The notes: generated by a model not told the origin, from the sequence alone. A stretch of DNA of 64,000 bases from Leptolyngbya sp. KIOST-1 (GCF_000763385.1 NZ_JQFA01000004.1:1488001-1552000), one strand, 5' to 3'. Shown: positions 25,823 through 36,000, numbered from the stretch's first letter. Made by a program: numbers and translations.

Positions 25823-27973
25823 ATGCCGAAGCAGATTGTTATTGCTGAGCAAAACCGAATCGCTGCGGTTTTTTCTGAAGATCAGATCCAAGAGCTAATT
25901 GTGGCCACCGGAAGCCACCAGGTTAGCGATATTTATTTGGGCACAGTAGAAAATGTGCTGCCCGGTATCGATGCCGCCTTTGTCAACATTGGCGACAGCG
26001 AGCGCAATGGCTTTATGCACGTCACTGACCTGGGGCCGCTGAAACTAAAGCGCAGCGCTGGTTCTATTACCGAACTAGTCGTGCCCCAGCAGAAGGTGCT
26101 GGTGCAGATCATGAAGGAGCCCACCGGCAACAAAGGCCCTCGCCTGACTGGAAATATTTCTTTACCCGGTCGCTACCTGGTCTTGATGCCCTCAGGCCGT
26201 GGGGTCAACCTGTCCCGTCGCATTCGCAGCGAGAGTGAACGCAACCGCCTGCGGGCTCTGGCCATTCTAGTAAAACCAGCGGGCATGGGGCTACTGGTGC
26301 GTACCGAGGCCGAGGGCATTAGCGAAAATGCCATTATTGAGGACTTAGAAACGCTGCAAAAGCAGTGGGAGAGCATTCAGCAGCAGGCGCTAGCCACTCG
26401 CCCCCCCGCCCTGCTGAACCGCGATGACGACTTTATTCAGCGGGTGCTGCGCGACGCATACAACGCCGACGTCAACCGGATTGTGACCGATTCGGCCACC
26501 GGTATGAAGCGGGTCAAGCAGCACCTCGCTAACTGGAGCGATGGTCAGGTGCCCGCTGGGGTGCTGATTGACCACCACCGGGAGCGCACTCCAATTCTGG
26601 AATATTTCCGGGTCAATGCAGCCATTCGCGAAGCCCTCAAGCCCAGGGTAGACCTGCCCTCCGGCGGCTACATCATCATTGAGCGCACCGAAGCGCTGAC
26701 GGTTATTGACGTCAACTCGGGTTCTTTTACCCGCTCGGCCACCGCCCGCGAGACGGTGCTGTGGACCAACTGCGAGGCGGCTACCGAGATTGCCCGGCAG
26801 CTGCGCCTGCGCAACATTGCCGGTGTCATCGTAGTCGACTTTATCGACATGGACTCCCGGCGTGACAAACTGCAGGTGCTGGAGCACTTTACCAAGGCCC
26901 TGCGCTCCGACAAGGCCAGGCCGCAAATTTCTCAGCTGTCTGAGTTGGGGTTGGTTGAGCTGACCCGCAAGCGGCAGGGGCAAAACATCTACGAATTGTT
27001 TGGTCGCCCCTGCCCAACCTGTGGTGGGCTGGGGCACCTGGTTCACCTGCCAGGGGAGGGTACAGCCAGCAGCGGGCAGGAAGCACCTCGGGCCATGGCC
27101 TCTGGCGGCGGAGCGCTCCCATCCGTAGCTCCCGCTTTGGGTGAAGTTGATGCCCTGGAGGGGCACCCCGATCTGCAGGAGCTAGATCTGGGCAACCACC
27201 CCAGCTACCAGGACCGCTCAGGCCGGGGGAACAACCGCCGCCGGCGTCGCCGCGATTCCCTGCCCGCTACCCGGGGCAACGGCAAAGACGCTCCCGTTGC
27301 GAAGGACGGGGGGGGAGCAGCGGCCAGTTTTGATGCTAAAGACAAAGAGTCAACTGAGTCGGTGGCCCCGGTGCTCACCACCAAACCGGATGACGATAAG
27401 GCCCCGCCTCGGGGGCGCGGCAGGGCGGGTGGACGCAACGACGTACCGAGTGATTCCGGGCGGAATCGCAAAACGGCTCCCGAGCCCCAGGTCGTGACGG
27501 TTGAAATGACTCCCGATGAGCAGCGTATCTACGCCATGATGGGAATTTCCCCTATGGTGCTGTCGACCCAGGAGGTGTCTGATCCGCGCAATGTGGTGGT
27601 GTCTGTGGTGCTGCCAGGCCAGGCCCCTGCGGAGTCAGCTTCCCCGACTCCGGTCTCTGCTACCGAGACTCCTGTAGAGGCCCCTGAACTGGCGATCGCA
27701 GAATCGGCGACGGCGGCGCCCAAACTGTCTTCCAATCGAGCGGTGCGTACACGTTCGGCTCGCGCCAAAGAGCAGGCTGAACAAGTCGCCCCCGACAGCC
27801 CAACTCCTCTGCCAGAGGCGATCGCTGGAATTGCAGAGCCCGTGGTCGAACCTCCAGCCGCTGCTGGACCTGAGCCTGCCGTCGCCGAGGCTGAGCCAGA
27901 GGAGGCTGCGAGTACTGTCCGTCGCCGTCGCCGTCGCCGTTCCTCGGCCGCTGACGATGGGGGTGACGAATAG
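25823..27973 (+). CDS. rne: Ribonuclease E/G
   Basis: This single-strand endoribonuclease starts mRNA decay and RNA processing. The 716-residue protein contains an S1 domain (about 35-130), the 5'-sensor region, the DNase I-like domain with catalytic Asp residues in VIDVNSGSFT and VVDFIDMD, and the zinc-link CPTCGG near residue 395. The remaining roughly 310 residues are low-complexity and end in a seven-Arg run followed by SSAADD. The RRRRRRSSA nonapeptide is known in cyanobacterial RNase E as the PNPase-binding motif. rnhB follows closely. Confidence 0.97.
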   Translation: MPKQIVIAEQNRIAAVFSEDQIQELIVATGSHQVSDIYLGTVENVLPGIDAAFVNIGDSERNGFMHVTDLGPLKLKRSAGSITELVVPQQKVLVQIMKEPTGNKGPRLTGNISLPGRYLVLMPSGRGVNLSRRIRSESERNRLRALAILVKPAGMGLLVRTEAEGISENAIIEDLETLQKQWESIQQQALATRPPALLNRDDDFIQRVLRDAYNADVNRIVTDSATGMKRVKQHLANWSDGQVPAGVLIDHHRERTPILEYFRVNAAIREALKPRVDLPSGGYIIIERTEALTVIDVNSGSFTRSATARETVLWTNCEAATEIARQLRLRNIAGVIVVDFIDMDSRRDKLQVLEHFTKALRSDKARPQISQLSELGLVELTRKRQGQNIYELFGRPCPTCGGLGHLVHLPGEGTASSGQEAPRAMASGGGALPSVAPALGEVDALEGHPDLQELDLGNHPSYQDRSGRGNNRRRRRRDSLPATRGNGKDAPVAKDGGGAAASFDAKDKESTESVAPVLTTKPDDDKAPPRGRGRAGGRNDVPSDSGRNRKTAPEPQVVTVEMTPDEQRIYAMMGISPMVLSTQEVSDPRNVVVSVVLPGQAPAESASPTPVSATETPVEAPELAIAESATAAPKLSSNRAVRTRSARAKEQAEQVAPDSPTPLPEAIAGIAEPVVEPPAAAGPEPAVAEAEPEEAASTVRRRRRRRSSAADDGGDE

Positions 27974-27992
27974 CTGCTGGGGATAGTTGGCG

Positions 27993-28580
27993 GTGGAGTA
28001 CCCAGAGAACGCGACAACCCTGATTGCCGGGGTTGACGAGGTGGGCCGGGGTTGCCTATTTGGGCCCGTGGTGGCCGCAGCGGTGGTGCTCTCGCCCAGC
28101 GCTTGCGAACAGCTCCAGGGACTGGGGGTGACCGATAGCAAGCGGCTCAGTCCGGCCCGGCGCGAAGGTTTGGTTGCTCCCATCCAGTCGCTGGCGGCAG
28201 ACTATGCCCTGGGACTGGCCACTGTGTACGATATCGAGCGGATAAACATCCTCTACGCCAGCCTTTTGGCTATGCGTCGAGCCGTGAGTCGACTCACCAC
28301 CACTCCAGACCTCTGCCTGATTGACGGCAACCAGCCTATCCCCAATGTGCGGCTGCCCCAGCAAACGGTCGTCCAGGGCGATCGCCTGCATACCGAAATT
28401 GCCGCCGCCAGCATTTTGGCCAAAGTCTGGCGCGATCGCCTGATCGTGCGGCTCGATCGCCGCTATCCCGGCTATCATCTGGCCCGCAATAAGGGCTACG
28501 GCAGCGCGGCCCACCGCCTGGCCCTGCAAACCCTGGGGCCAACCCCCCAGCATCGGCGCAGCTTCAAGGGCTGCACATAG
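27993..28580 (+). CDS. rnhB: Ribonuclease HII
   Basis: The enzyme nicks the RNA strand of RNA-DNA hybrids and removes misincorporated ribonucleotides. The roughly 195-residue protein has the catalytic IAGVDEVGRG motif near residue 14, TDSKRLS, the LIDGN acidic strand and EIAAASILAKVWRD. Both TTG (27987) and GTG (27993) are possible starts. GTG is preferred because TGGGGA lies at a better spacing. It begins 19 bases after rne, so the two are likely cotranscribed. Confidence 0.96.
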   Translation: MEYPENATTLIAGVDEVGRGCLFGPVVAAAVVLSPSACEQLQGLGVTDSKRLSPARREGLVAPIQSLAADYALGLATVYDIERINILYASLLAMRRAVSRLTTTPDLCLIDGNQPIPNVRLPQQTVVQGDRLHTEIAAASILAKVWRDRLIVRLDRRYPGYHLARNKGYGSAAHRLALQTLGPTPQHRRSFKGCT

Positions 28581-28645
28581 TAGATCGGTATAGCCCTACG
28601 GTTTCTACCCCGATGTTGACCCAGTTTGGTGTCCGGTGCCGGGGT

Positions 28646-29020
28646 TTAACTCGGCTCAAAGCGGCGACCAAAGGGAAAGAGGGCCAGGGGTAGCAGCTTG
28701 ATATGCTGCTTGGCAAAGGGCAGGCCAATGATCGTAATGGCTAAAATTGCGGCGTGAAAGAGGTGTGCCAGGGCAATTTCCCAGCCGAAAAAAAACAGCC
28801 AGGCGACGTTCAGCACAATTTTGAGCGTGCTGTTGGGGTTGCTGTCCTCCACCAGCTTGCGGCCAAAAGGGGTCATCGTTGCAATGCCCAGCTTGATCGC
28901 CTGAAGGCCAAAGGGAATGCCAATAATGGTCAGACACAGCACCAGCCCGCCCAGAATATAGCCCAGCCCAGCGAGAAAACCGCCAAAGATCAGCCAGATG
29001 ACGTTGCCCAACAAGCTCAT
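28646..29020 (-). CDS. YccF domain inner-membrane protein
   Basis: This 124-residue protein has two similar hydrophobic halves, each with the YccF signature ITIIGIPFGxQ / ITIIGLPFAKQ followed by a PFGR motif. Four membrane segments are expected. The function of the family is not known. It starts at ATG 29020, and two TATAAT boxes lie 30-50 bases upstream on its strand. It is convergent with rnhB. Confidence 0.9.
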   Translation of the reverse strand: MSLLGNVIWLIFGGFLAGLGYILGGLVLCLTIIGIPFGLQAIKLGIATMTPFGRKLVEDSNPNSTLKIVLNVAWLFFFGWEIALAHLFHAAILAITIIGLPFAKQHIKLLPLALFPFGRRFEPS

Positions 29021-29050
29021 GGTTTACTCCCTGGAGCTGTACCTGGCCCT

Positions 29051-29070
29051 ATTATACGTGCCCCATTATA
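29051..29070 (-). promoter_or_regulatory. Twin -10 boxes for the YccF gene
   Basis: Read on the minus strand, TATAAT occurs at 29070-29065 and again at 29056-29051, 14 bases apart. Either could serve the YccF gene. -35 hexamers are poor. Confidence 0.4.
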
Positions 29071-29193
29071 CCTAACGAAGACTGAGGCGTTGGGGGAGAG
29101 CCCTTAGGGCGATCGCAACTCGGTCAGAACCGCTCCCAAAGCTGTTTAGCCATAGAATTGACGCCAGGTAGCTTCCCACAGCCCGCCGTTGTT

Positions 29194-29202
29194 TGCTATG
29201 CT
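29194..29202 (+). promoter_or_regulatory. Extended -10 promoter of tRNA-Leu
   Basis: TGC followed by TATGCT sits 12 bases before the tRNA 5' end, an appropriate extended -10 position. Confidence 0.45.
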
Positions 29203-29214
29203 TAAAAGCCGAAT

Positions 29215-29296
29215 GCGGATGTGGCGGAATTGGTAGACGCGCTAGATTTAGGTTCTAGTGTCTTCGGACGTGAAGGTTCAAGTCCTTTCATCCGCA
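29215..29296 (+). tRNA. trnL-UAG: tRNA-Leu (anticodon UAG)
   Basis: GCGGATG (29215-29221) pairs with CATCCGC (29289-29295), and A follows as the discriminator. The anticodon stem CTAGA/TCTAG encloses TTTAGGT with TAG at 29249-29251. A long variable arm GTGTCTTCGGACGTG marks it as class II, and GGTTCAAGTCC forms the T loop. It reads CUN leucine codons. The 3' CCA is not encoded (TATA follows), so it must be added after transcription. Confidence 0.97.
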
Positions 29297-29363
29297 TATA
29301 GTTTAAACGCCGTGTCAAAAGCCCTACTGATGGGCCTTGACCACCTTTCGGTTCGAGCGCGGC

Positions 29364-29636
29364 TCAAGGGCCTGAGAAAATGGCCTCTTCCAGGTCTTGG
29401 CGGCTGAGGGAATATTTGAACACCCGCTGGATGTCTTTACCATCGGCTCCCACACTGATGTAGCGCACGATAATACAGTCGGTTTCGAGCACAATCTCAG
29501 CTTCCCAGCGGGGACGAACCACATGCCAGCAGTGGAGTTCGCCGCTGGACTGGGTGCAGCCCTGCTGACGCAGCCAGGTTTCAATGTCGGGGAGGGGATG
29601 GTTGTAGAGGGGAGTAGCCGCAGAGGGAAGGACCAT
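29364..29636 (-). CDS. DUF3143 family protein
   Basis: This 90-residue protein is of a type conserved in cyanobacteria. It begins with TPLYNHPLPDIETWLRQQGC and has the LHCWHV motif followed by alternating strands. No catalytic residues or membrane segments are visible and the function is unknown. It sits just downstream of a J-domain gene on the same strand, a pairing I recall from other cyanobacteria. Confidence 0.85.
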   Translation of the reverse strand: MVLPSAATPLYNHPLPDIETWLRQQGCTQSSGELHCWHVVRPRWEAEIVLETDCIIVRYISVGADGKDIQRVFKYSLSRQDLEEAIFSGP

Positions 29637-29680
29637 AGAAATGAGGAGTTGGGCTAGAGGATAAGGGTAGGCAGGTTTAG

Positions 29681-30349
29681 CTAAAGCCAGGTGGGTGGCG
29701 CGGCCGGGGGTCTTAGCGACCTGGGTAGATCCGATTGTGGCGCAGGCTTAGGGAATTCCGAGGCCGACGCCGGGGGGACATCAGCTTCAGAAGGCAGGGC
29801 GTTTGAATCGGGAACGGCGGTGTGCCCACCCAATTCCTGTCCATCTGCCGAAAGGGTTTGATCAACAGCGGTCTCGGCAGTTTGACTCACATCGAGGCCC
29901 AACTCACTCGCGTAGTCGCCCCGGGTGAGGCCCACGGTAACCACCAGCGCCAGGCAGGCGACGAAGGTGAGTCCCAAAATAAAGAGAGCAAAAATTTCTC
30001 CCGCTGAGAGGGGGCGATCGGTCGGGTCGAGGTACATGTTGGCGGGTTCCCGACGCTGGGGGGCATTCGAGGTCTGCCGCAGCGAGTCGAGGGGCTGCAT
30101 CACCGAAATTCGCGAGTAGCCGACCTGCTGATCGTAGGCCCAGCGGCGATCGGGGCTGCTGAGCACAGCGTAGGCATCGTTGAGCTGCTGAAACTTTTCT
30201 GTGGCTTCGGCCGCAGGCAGTTCGGTGGTGTCGGGGTGGTAAAGCTTGCTCAGGTCGCGAAAGGCGCGTCGAATTTGCTGGGGGCTCGCGGTAGGCTTGA
30301 CCCCCAACTGGTCGTAGTGGGTTTTGAGCTTTGGGTTTACGTCAGACAT
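29681..30349 (-). CDS. J-domain protein with a membrane anchor
   Basis: The 222-residue protein has an N-terminal J domain at residues 11-75, with the HPD tripeptide at 38-40 (KLYHPDTTELP) that stimulates DnaK ATPase. A single hydrophobic helix follows at about 118-145 (FALFILGLTFVACLALVVTV), then a Ser/Pro/Ala-rich tail. No Gly/Phe or zinc-finger region is present, so it is a type-III J protein. It probably recruits a DnaK paralogue to the membrane. Its partner is not identifiable. Confidence 0.9.
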   Translation of the reverse strand: MSDVNPKLKTHYDQLGVKPTASPQQIRRAFRDLSKLYHPDTTELPAAEATEKFQQLNDAYAVLSSPDRRWAYDQQVGYSRISVMQPLDSLRQTSNAPQRREPANMYLDPTDRPLSAGEIFALFILGLTFVACLALVVTVGLTRGDYASELGLDVSQTAETAVDQTLSADGQELGGHTAVPDSNALPSEADVPPASASEFPKPAPQSDLPRSLRPPAAPPTWL

Positions 30350-30402
30350 AGCATCCCACTGGCAGAGCAGATGGCAATAGGCAAGGGCTAAGGTCTATGC
30401 GC

Positions 30403-31263
30403 CTAGGCCAGTTCCCACGCTTCAAACGATCCGGCTTCAAAGGATCGGGTCAAGCGAATTTGAGCCAGGGTGAAAACCACTGGAATCACGCGGCTGTAGT
30501 TAGTGGCCACCGCCCGCCAGCCCAAGTCGGCCAAAAACCAGCCCCACAGAGCCGGTCCCAATACAGAAAAAACGGCCCGAGTGGCACCATAGCGGGCCGC
30601 ACTGGCCGCCACCCCTCGAGAGGCCATCCGCAGGGCAAACCGCTGGTGGATTTGAGCCACCACCGTTCCCCCCCCTTTGACCATAGCCTGACGAGCTACT
30701 TCGTAGCGAGCTAGCTGAAAGGCCATCTGGCGGGCGATGTGCTGGAGGAGCCAGGGGCGCAGTAGGGCACTGACCGCTACCGCCCCGCTGCCTTTGGCCA
30801 AAAGCCCCATGGGGTTCGTTTGCAGGGCCAAAGGCAGGGCTTCAAACTGAGCCAACCCGGCCAGGGACTGGCGCAAAGACTGCTGGAGGCGATCGCGCTC
30901 GACCTGGGGCAGCTTCTTCCAGTTGCTGCGCAGCAGGTGTAAAAAGACCTCGGCCTCCAACTCATCAGTGCTCCAGGCCTGAGCGTAGGGAACTTTGAGG
31001 TAGTGGCAAACCTGCACCAGCGCCTGCCGATAGGTGACCCGCTGACTCTGGCCGTGGATGACGGTTAACCCATCGGCCGCCAGAAACCGAAAGCGCTGCT
31101 CCAGGCGATCGAGCCACTGCTGTCGACTGCCGCTCTGCACCACCAGGGGGTCAGCCTTGTGCAAGTAATCTAATGGATTGAACCGAGGCCGAAACAGCAG
31201 GTCTGTGAGGGCCAAAAGTTCGTCGTCTGTCGCTAGCTCCAAGGCAGACCGCAGCTCATCCAC
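30403..31263 (-). CDS. YaaW (UPF0174)-like protein
   Basis: The 286-residue protein starts MDELRSALELATDDELLALT, a YaaW/UPF0174 opening. It continues with FNPLDYLHKADP, RFRFLAADG and VTYRQALVQVCHYLKVPY. The C-terminal half is richer in Ala/Arg/Leu helices with a hydrophobic stretch near residues 230-270 (VFSVLGPALWGWFLADLGW). The molecular role is unknown. It is divergent from the flavoprotein at 31363. Confidence 0.75.
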   Translation of the reverse strand: MDELRSALELATDDELLALTDLLFRPRFNPLDYLHKADPLVVQSGSRQQWLDRLEQRFRFLAADGLTVIHGQSQRVTYRQALVQVCHYLKVPYAQAWSTDELEAEVFLHLLRSNWKKLPQVERDRLQQSLRQSLAGLAQFEALPLALQTNPMGLLAKGSGAVAVSALLRPWLLQHIARQMAFQLARYEVARQAMVKGGGTVVAQIHQRFALRMASRGVAASAARYGATRAVFSVLGPALWGWFLADLGWRAVATNYSRVIPVVFTLAQIRLTRSFEAGSFEAWELA

Positions 31264-31362
31264 CGGGCGTCACCGTCTAAAAACTGTCTTACATTTTTAC
31301 ACAATTCCCCAGGATAAGATGGTGGGCAACGGCGACAGGGCAAAATTCCAGGAGCGATCGGC

Positions 31363-32430
31363 ATGGCAGAAGTGGTGGTGATTGGGGCTGGGCCGAGTGG
31401 ACTCACCGCGGCTCAGGCGCTGCACCGGGCCGGCTACTCGGTGGAGGTGGTCGATAAATCGCGGGGCCTGGGCGGGCGAATGGCGACCCGCCGCATTGGC
31501 AAAACCGCCGTAGACCACGGCTGCCGCTACTTGCAGCCCTTTACCGATGTCGAACCTAGCCCTATTGTTGACCTGGTGAAGGCCGGGGTACTTTGCCTCT
31601 GGCAACCAGAGCGGTTTGAACTGGGAGCAACGGGGAAACTAGCCGCTGCGCCAATTGATACGGGTTACACCGCGCCACACTACTCCGCGCCCCAGGGGAT
31701 GAGCGCGATCGCTAAAGCAATGGCCCAGGGGCTGACCATCCGGCGGCACTGGCGAGCCACTGGGCTCACCCCGCAGCCGCCGGGATGGCGCATTGAGGGG
31801 GAAGGGTTGGACCCCAGTGGCGAACCCCAGGCCCAGGCCCTTGAGGCCAAGGCCGTGGTGATTGCCATCCCCGCCCCCCAGGCTGCCGCCATCCTGAAAC
31901 CTGCGGCCCAGAACCGGGCAGCCCTGCAGGAGCTTGTGCATCGGCTTCAGCCGGTGGACTTTGAGGCCGTAATTACCGTGATGGCAGGCTACGGCCTGGG
32001 GGCAACGGCGCCGCTGCTGGGGCAAAAGGGCACGGCGGGGTGGATGGTGACCGGCAAAAATCACCCGACCCTGCGGTGGGTAGGCTTAGACAGCAGCAAA
32101 CGCACCGATCCTGAGGAAGCGGTGGTGGTGTGCCACAGCACCCCAGCCTTTGCGGCCAGGGCGCTCGAGCTGACTGATCTGGAGCCTGCGGGGAACACCC
32201 TGCTGGCAGAGGCCACCAGCCTAGGGGCATGGGTGGGATCTCCAGCGTGGATGCAGGTCCATCGCTGGCGCTACGGCTTTGTCAAGCGTGACCTGGGTAG
32301 CCCCATTTTGACTAGCCCCAGTCTACCGACGCTGGTCGGTTGCGGCGACTGGTGCAGCGGCGGAAATGTCGAAGGCGCGATCGTCTCAGGCCGCCAGGCT
32401 GCCGCAGCCATTGCCCAGGCCCTGGGCTAG
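31363..32430 (+). CDS. FAD/NAD(P)-binding oxidoreductase, renalase-like
   Basis: This 355-residue flavoprotein opens with VVVIGAGPSGLTAAQAL, the FAD dinucleotide motif, and VVDKSRGLGGRMATRR, where GGRMATRR is a hallmark of the renalase/amine-oxidase-like family. It ends with a second FAD contact block, VGCGDWCSGGNVEGAIVSG. The substrate is unknown. The start at ATG 31363 has AGGAG upstream. The family is widespread in cyanobacteria. Confidence 0.85.
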   Translation: MAEVVVIGAGPSGLTAAQALHRAGYSVEVVDKSRGLGGRMATRRIGKTAVDHGCRYLQPFTDVEPSPIVDLVKAGVLCLWQPERFELGATGKLAAAPIDTGYTAPHYSAPQGMSAIAKAMAQGLTIRRHWRATGLTPQPPGWRIEGEGLDPSGEPQAQALEAKAVVIAIPAPQAAAILKPAAQNRAALQELVHRLQPVDFEAVITVMAGYGLGATAPLLGQKGTAGWMVTGKNHPTLRWVGLDSSKRTDPEEAVVVCHSTPAFAARALELTDLEPAGNTLLAEATSLGAWVGSPAWMQVHRWRYGFVKRDLGSPILTSPSLPTLVGCGDWCSGGNVEGAIVSGRQAAAAIAQALG

Positions 32431-32455
32431 GGTAATGGCATTAAGGGCTACGTAG

Positions 32456-32635
32456 CTAGGCGTTATTGCTGGAATAATCGCTGTTCTCTTTGTCTTCACT
32501 GCCCTCTTCATCGGTAGCGCCGGAATTGTTACGGCGGAAGAATCGCTGGTTACCGGAGCGCTTCTTACGAAACTTGCGGGCGTAGGCTTGGTTGCGTAGA
32601 GCTTTTTCTTTCTTAGGGTTGCGACGTTTAGACAT
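32456..32635 (-). CDS. 59-residue basic/acidic protein
   Basis: An ATG at 32635 opens a 59-codon frame beginning MSKRRNPKKEKALRNQAYAR, with a strongly basic first 38 residues. The acidic Ser/Asn-rich tail ATDEEGSEDKENSDYSSNNA follows. The charge pattern looks like a small ribosome- or nucleic-acid-binding protein. I believe similar small proteins are conserved in cyanobacteria, but the function is unknown. It ends 25 bases from the convergent flavoprotein gene. It is shorter than usual gene-calling cut-offs. Confidence 0.7.
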   Translation of the reverse strand: MSKRRNPKKEKALRNQAYARKFRKKRSGNQRFFRRNNSGATDEEGSEDKENSDYSSNNA

Positions 32636-32893
32636 TCATTGACCTCAGACAACAGGGCAGGTGTGATCAGCAAACAAAGAATGGCGGTTGAATAGAAAAA
32701 ATTCCCAACCTCAGGGAATCACTGGCGGCTCGACTTGGATCAGCAAATCCAGCGGCACTGGCTCCAACCAGACACTCTGCCCGCACTGGCACCGCCGCTG
32801 ACGACGGGCCATGACCAAAGGTTTACTTTAGCACATAGGGATGCCGCCACCCAGAGCCGGGGAGGACAGGAATGCAAGCGGAGAGCCTGGTCT

Positions 32894-32926
32894 CCTAGGG
32901 GCTGTCATCAATTAGCTGTCAAACGC
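32894..32926. repeat. Dispersed 33-bp repeat, copy B
   Basis: It matches copy A at 8330-8362 at 29 of 33 positions. Here it lies in noncoding DNA, 143 bases beyond the glsF stop codon. The surrounding 32636-33068 stretch has no gene. Confidence 0.6.
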
Positions 32927-32993
32927 TCGAAAATCAAGGGTTACAGCCCCTGGCCCGACCCAAAGGACGGGCCAGGCAAAGCTTGAGATACCG

Positions 32994-33021
32994 AGCTTTT
33001 GGCCATAAGCTTTTGGCCATA
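32994..33021. repeat. 14-bp tandem duplication
   Basis: AGCTTTTGGCCATA is repeated exactly twice in tandem, about 50 bases past the minus-strand glsF stop. Each unit contains the palindrome TGGCCA. Confidence 0.8.
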
Positions 33022-33068
33022 ACTGATAACATGCCCCAGTATGCCTGGGCCCCTGGACAGTTCTATGT

Positions 33069-36000
33069 CTAGGACTGACTGGGACTGAGCACCTTCTCCA
33101 CGCTGGCCGTATCGGGGTTAGCCTCGGGAGTATCGGCTTCCGAGGGCGGCACCACCTGCCAAAACTTGGGCAGATACTCACCCCAGTTGGCCAGAATCTG
33201 TCTGGCTTTGGGGCTACCGGTGTGGGCCAGGTGGGCTTCGATCAGGGCCTTCAGCTGAGCTTCCCCAGCCGCGGTAATCACCCGCTGCACCTTGACGATT
33301 TCGGGATTGACCCGCACCGGAAACCGACCGTCTTCGTCGAGGAAGTAGCCCAGGCCGCCGGTCATACCGGCGCCCACGTTGCGGCCCACGGGCCCCAGCA
33401 CCACGATCGCGCCGCCGGTCATGTATTCGCAGCAGTGATCTCCGGCTCCTTCGATCACGGCCTGGCCCTTGGAGTTGCGGACCGCAAACCGTTCCCCAGC
33501 GGTGCCGAGGGCGTAGAGGGTCCCGCCGGTGGCTCCGTAGAGACAGGTGTTGCCCACGATTACGTTGGCGGATGGGTCGTAGGTAATCTCTGCCGGAGGC
33601 TTGATCACGAGCTCGCCGCCGTGCATACCTTTACCGACGTAGTCGTTGGCCTCGCCGACCAGGGTTAGGGTCATGCCGGGCAGGTTGAAAGCGCCAAAGC
33701 TCTGGCCAGCGCTGCCCGCAAAGGTGAGGTTGAGCTGCCCTTCAAAGCCTGAGTTACCGTACTGTTTGGCGATCGCTCCGGCGACGCGAGCGCCGATGGT
33801 GCGGTCGGTGTTGAGCACGGTGTAGGTCTTCGTCGCGCTGCCCTGGGACTGAATCGCCCGCTGAATATCCGCATCGGCCAGAATTTCGTCGTCGAGCACC
33901 GGACCATTGCTGTGGACATCGCCGTGCTGGAGCCAGGCCCGATCGCCCCGCCCGTCGGGCAAGTTCATCAGGGTTGAGAGATCCAGCCCCTGGGTTTTGG
34001 CCAGCGACACCCCCTGGCGGGGGCGCAGCAGATCGGCCCGCCCCACAATGTCGAGCAGCGAGCGATAGCCCAGGCGGGCCAGCAGCGATCGCACTTCTTC
34101 GGCAATGTAGAAGAAGAAGTTGACCACATGCTCGGGCACCCCGGTAAACCGCTGGCGCAGCTCTTCTTTTTGGGTGGCGACCCCCACCGGGCAGTTGTTG
34201 GTGTGGCAAACCCGAGCCATGATGCAGCCCTCGGCGATCATGGCGATGGAGCCAAAGCCAAATTCCTCGGCCCCCATCAGGGCCCCCATCACCACGTCCC
34301 AGCCGGTCTTGAGACCGCCATCCACGCGCAGGGTGACGCGATCGCGCAGTTCGTTGTCCATCAGCACCTTGTGCACTTCGGTCAGGCCCAGTTCCCAGGG
34401 CACTCCGGCGTGCTTAATTGAGCTCAGCGGCGAGGCTCCGGTGCCGCCGTCGTGGCCCGACACCTGAATCACGTCGGCGTTGGCCTTGGCCACCCCGGCG
34501 GCGATGGTGCCGATGCCCACCTCAGACACCAGCTTCACCGACACCCCGGCCCTGGGATTGATCTGGTGCAGATCAAAGATCAGCTGGGCCAGGTCCTCAA
34601 TCGAGTAAATGTCGTGGTGGGGCGGCGGCGAAATCAGGGACACGCCGGGCTTGGAACGGCGCAGCATGGCAATGTATGGGCTGACCTTTTTGCCCGGCAG
34701 CTGTCCACCTTCGCCTGGCTTGGCCCCCTGGGCCAGCTTAATTTCGATCTGGTTGGCGTGCATCAGGTATTCGGGGGTGACCCCAAAGCGGCCCGAGGCC
34801 ACCTGCTTGATGGCGGAGCTGGCGGTATCGCCATTCTTTAGTCCGCGCAGGTGGGGGAACGTGGGGGAGTTTCCCTCGCCGTCCACATCCGAGAGCACGG
34901 TGAAGCGAACCGGGTCTTCGCCGCCCTCCCCCGAGTTGGACCGACCGCCAATTCGGTTCATGGCGATCGCCAGCACCTCGTGGGCTTCGCGGGACAGCGC
35001 TCCCAGGGACATGCCGCCGGTGCAGAAGCGGGCCATGATGGTCTCGACGGGTTCCACGTCGTCGAGGGAAATGGGGGCGCGATCGCTCTCAAAGTCCAGC
35101 AGATCCCGCAGGGCCGTGATCGGGCGATTTTCGAGCTGAGCGCGGTACAGCTCGTAGTGGTCGTACTGGCGATCGGCCACCGCCTTATGCAGCAGCTTCG
35201 ACATGGCGGGGTTGTTCATGTGGTACTCGCCGCTGGGCCGCGACTGCACAAACCCCATGTTCTGCAAGCGCTTGGCCGACAGCTCGGGGAACGCCCGCTG
35301 GTGGAAGCGAATGGTCTCCTGGGCCAGCTCGGCCAGGGAAATGCCCCCCAGACGCGACGTGGTGCCTCGAAAGGCCAGATCGAGCAGGTCGGGGCCAATG
35401 CCGATCGCCTCAAAGATCTGCGCCCCCCGGTAGCTGGTGATCAGCGAGATCCCCATTTTGGAGAGAATCTTGAGCAGCCCCCCATCTACGGCCTTGCGGT
35501 AGTTGTCCTGGGCACCGTTGAGGGTGGTGACGGGCAGCTTGCCGGTCTCCATCAGCTTTTGGGTGCGGCTGTCATTCCACCAGTGCCGCACTGACTCCAG
35601 GGCCAGGTAGGGGCAGACAGCGCTGGCCCCGTAGCCAATCAGGCAGGCAAAATGGTGGGTGCTCCAGCACTGGGCCGTATCGACAACCAGCGAGGTATGC
35701 ATGCGCAGCCCGTTGCGAATCAGGTGGTGGTGCACTGCCCCGATCGCCAGCAGCGGTGGGATATAGCTGGTCTCAGCGGAGAGGGGGGCGGGGGTGCCCT
35801 GGCCATCTACGCGATCGCTGAGGACGAGGATAGTCTTGCCGGCCTTGACCGCCTCATCGGCGCGATCGCACAGGGCCTCCACAGCGTTTTTGAGCCCCAC
35901 AGGGCCGTCCGTAATCGAGTACAGGGTAGATAGGGTGGCGGTGGCAAAGCCCGACGCGTGGATCTGCTCCAGCTCCACCTCGTTGATCACCGGGCTTTCC

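Noticed and set aside
32386..32673. A longer minus-strand frame overlapping the 59-residue gene
   Set aside because: Its translation is low-complexity and runs into the flavoprotein gene. The frame giving the MSKRRNPKKEK protein has the charge pattern and start of a real gene.
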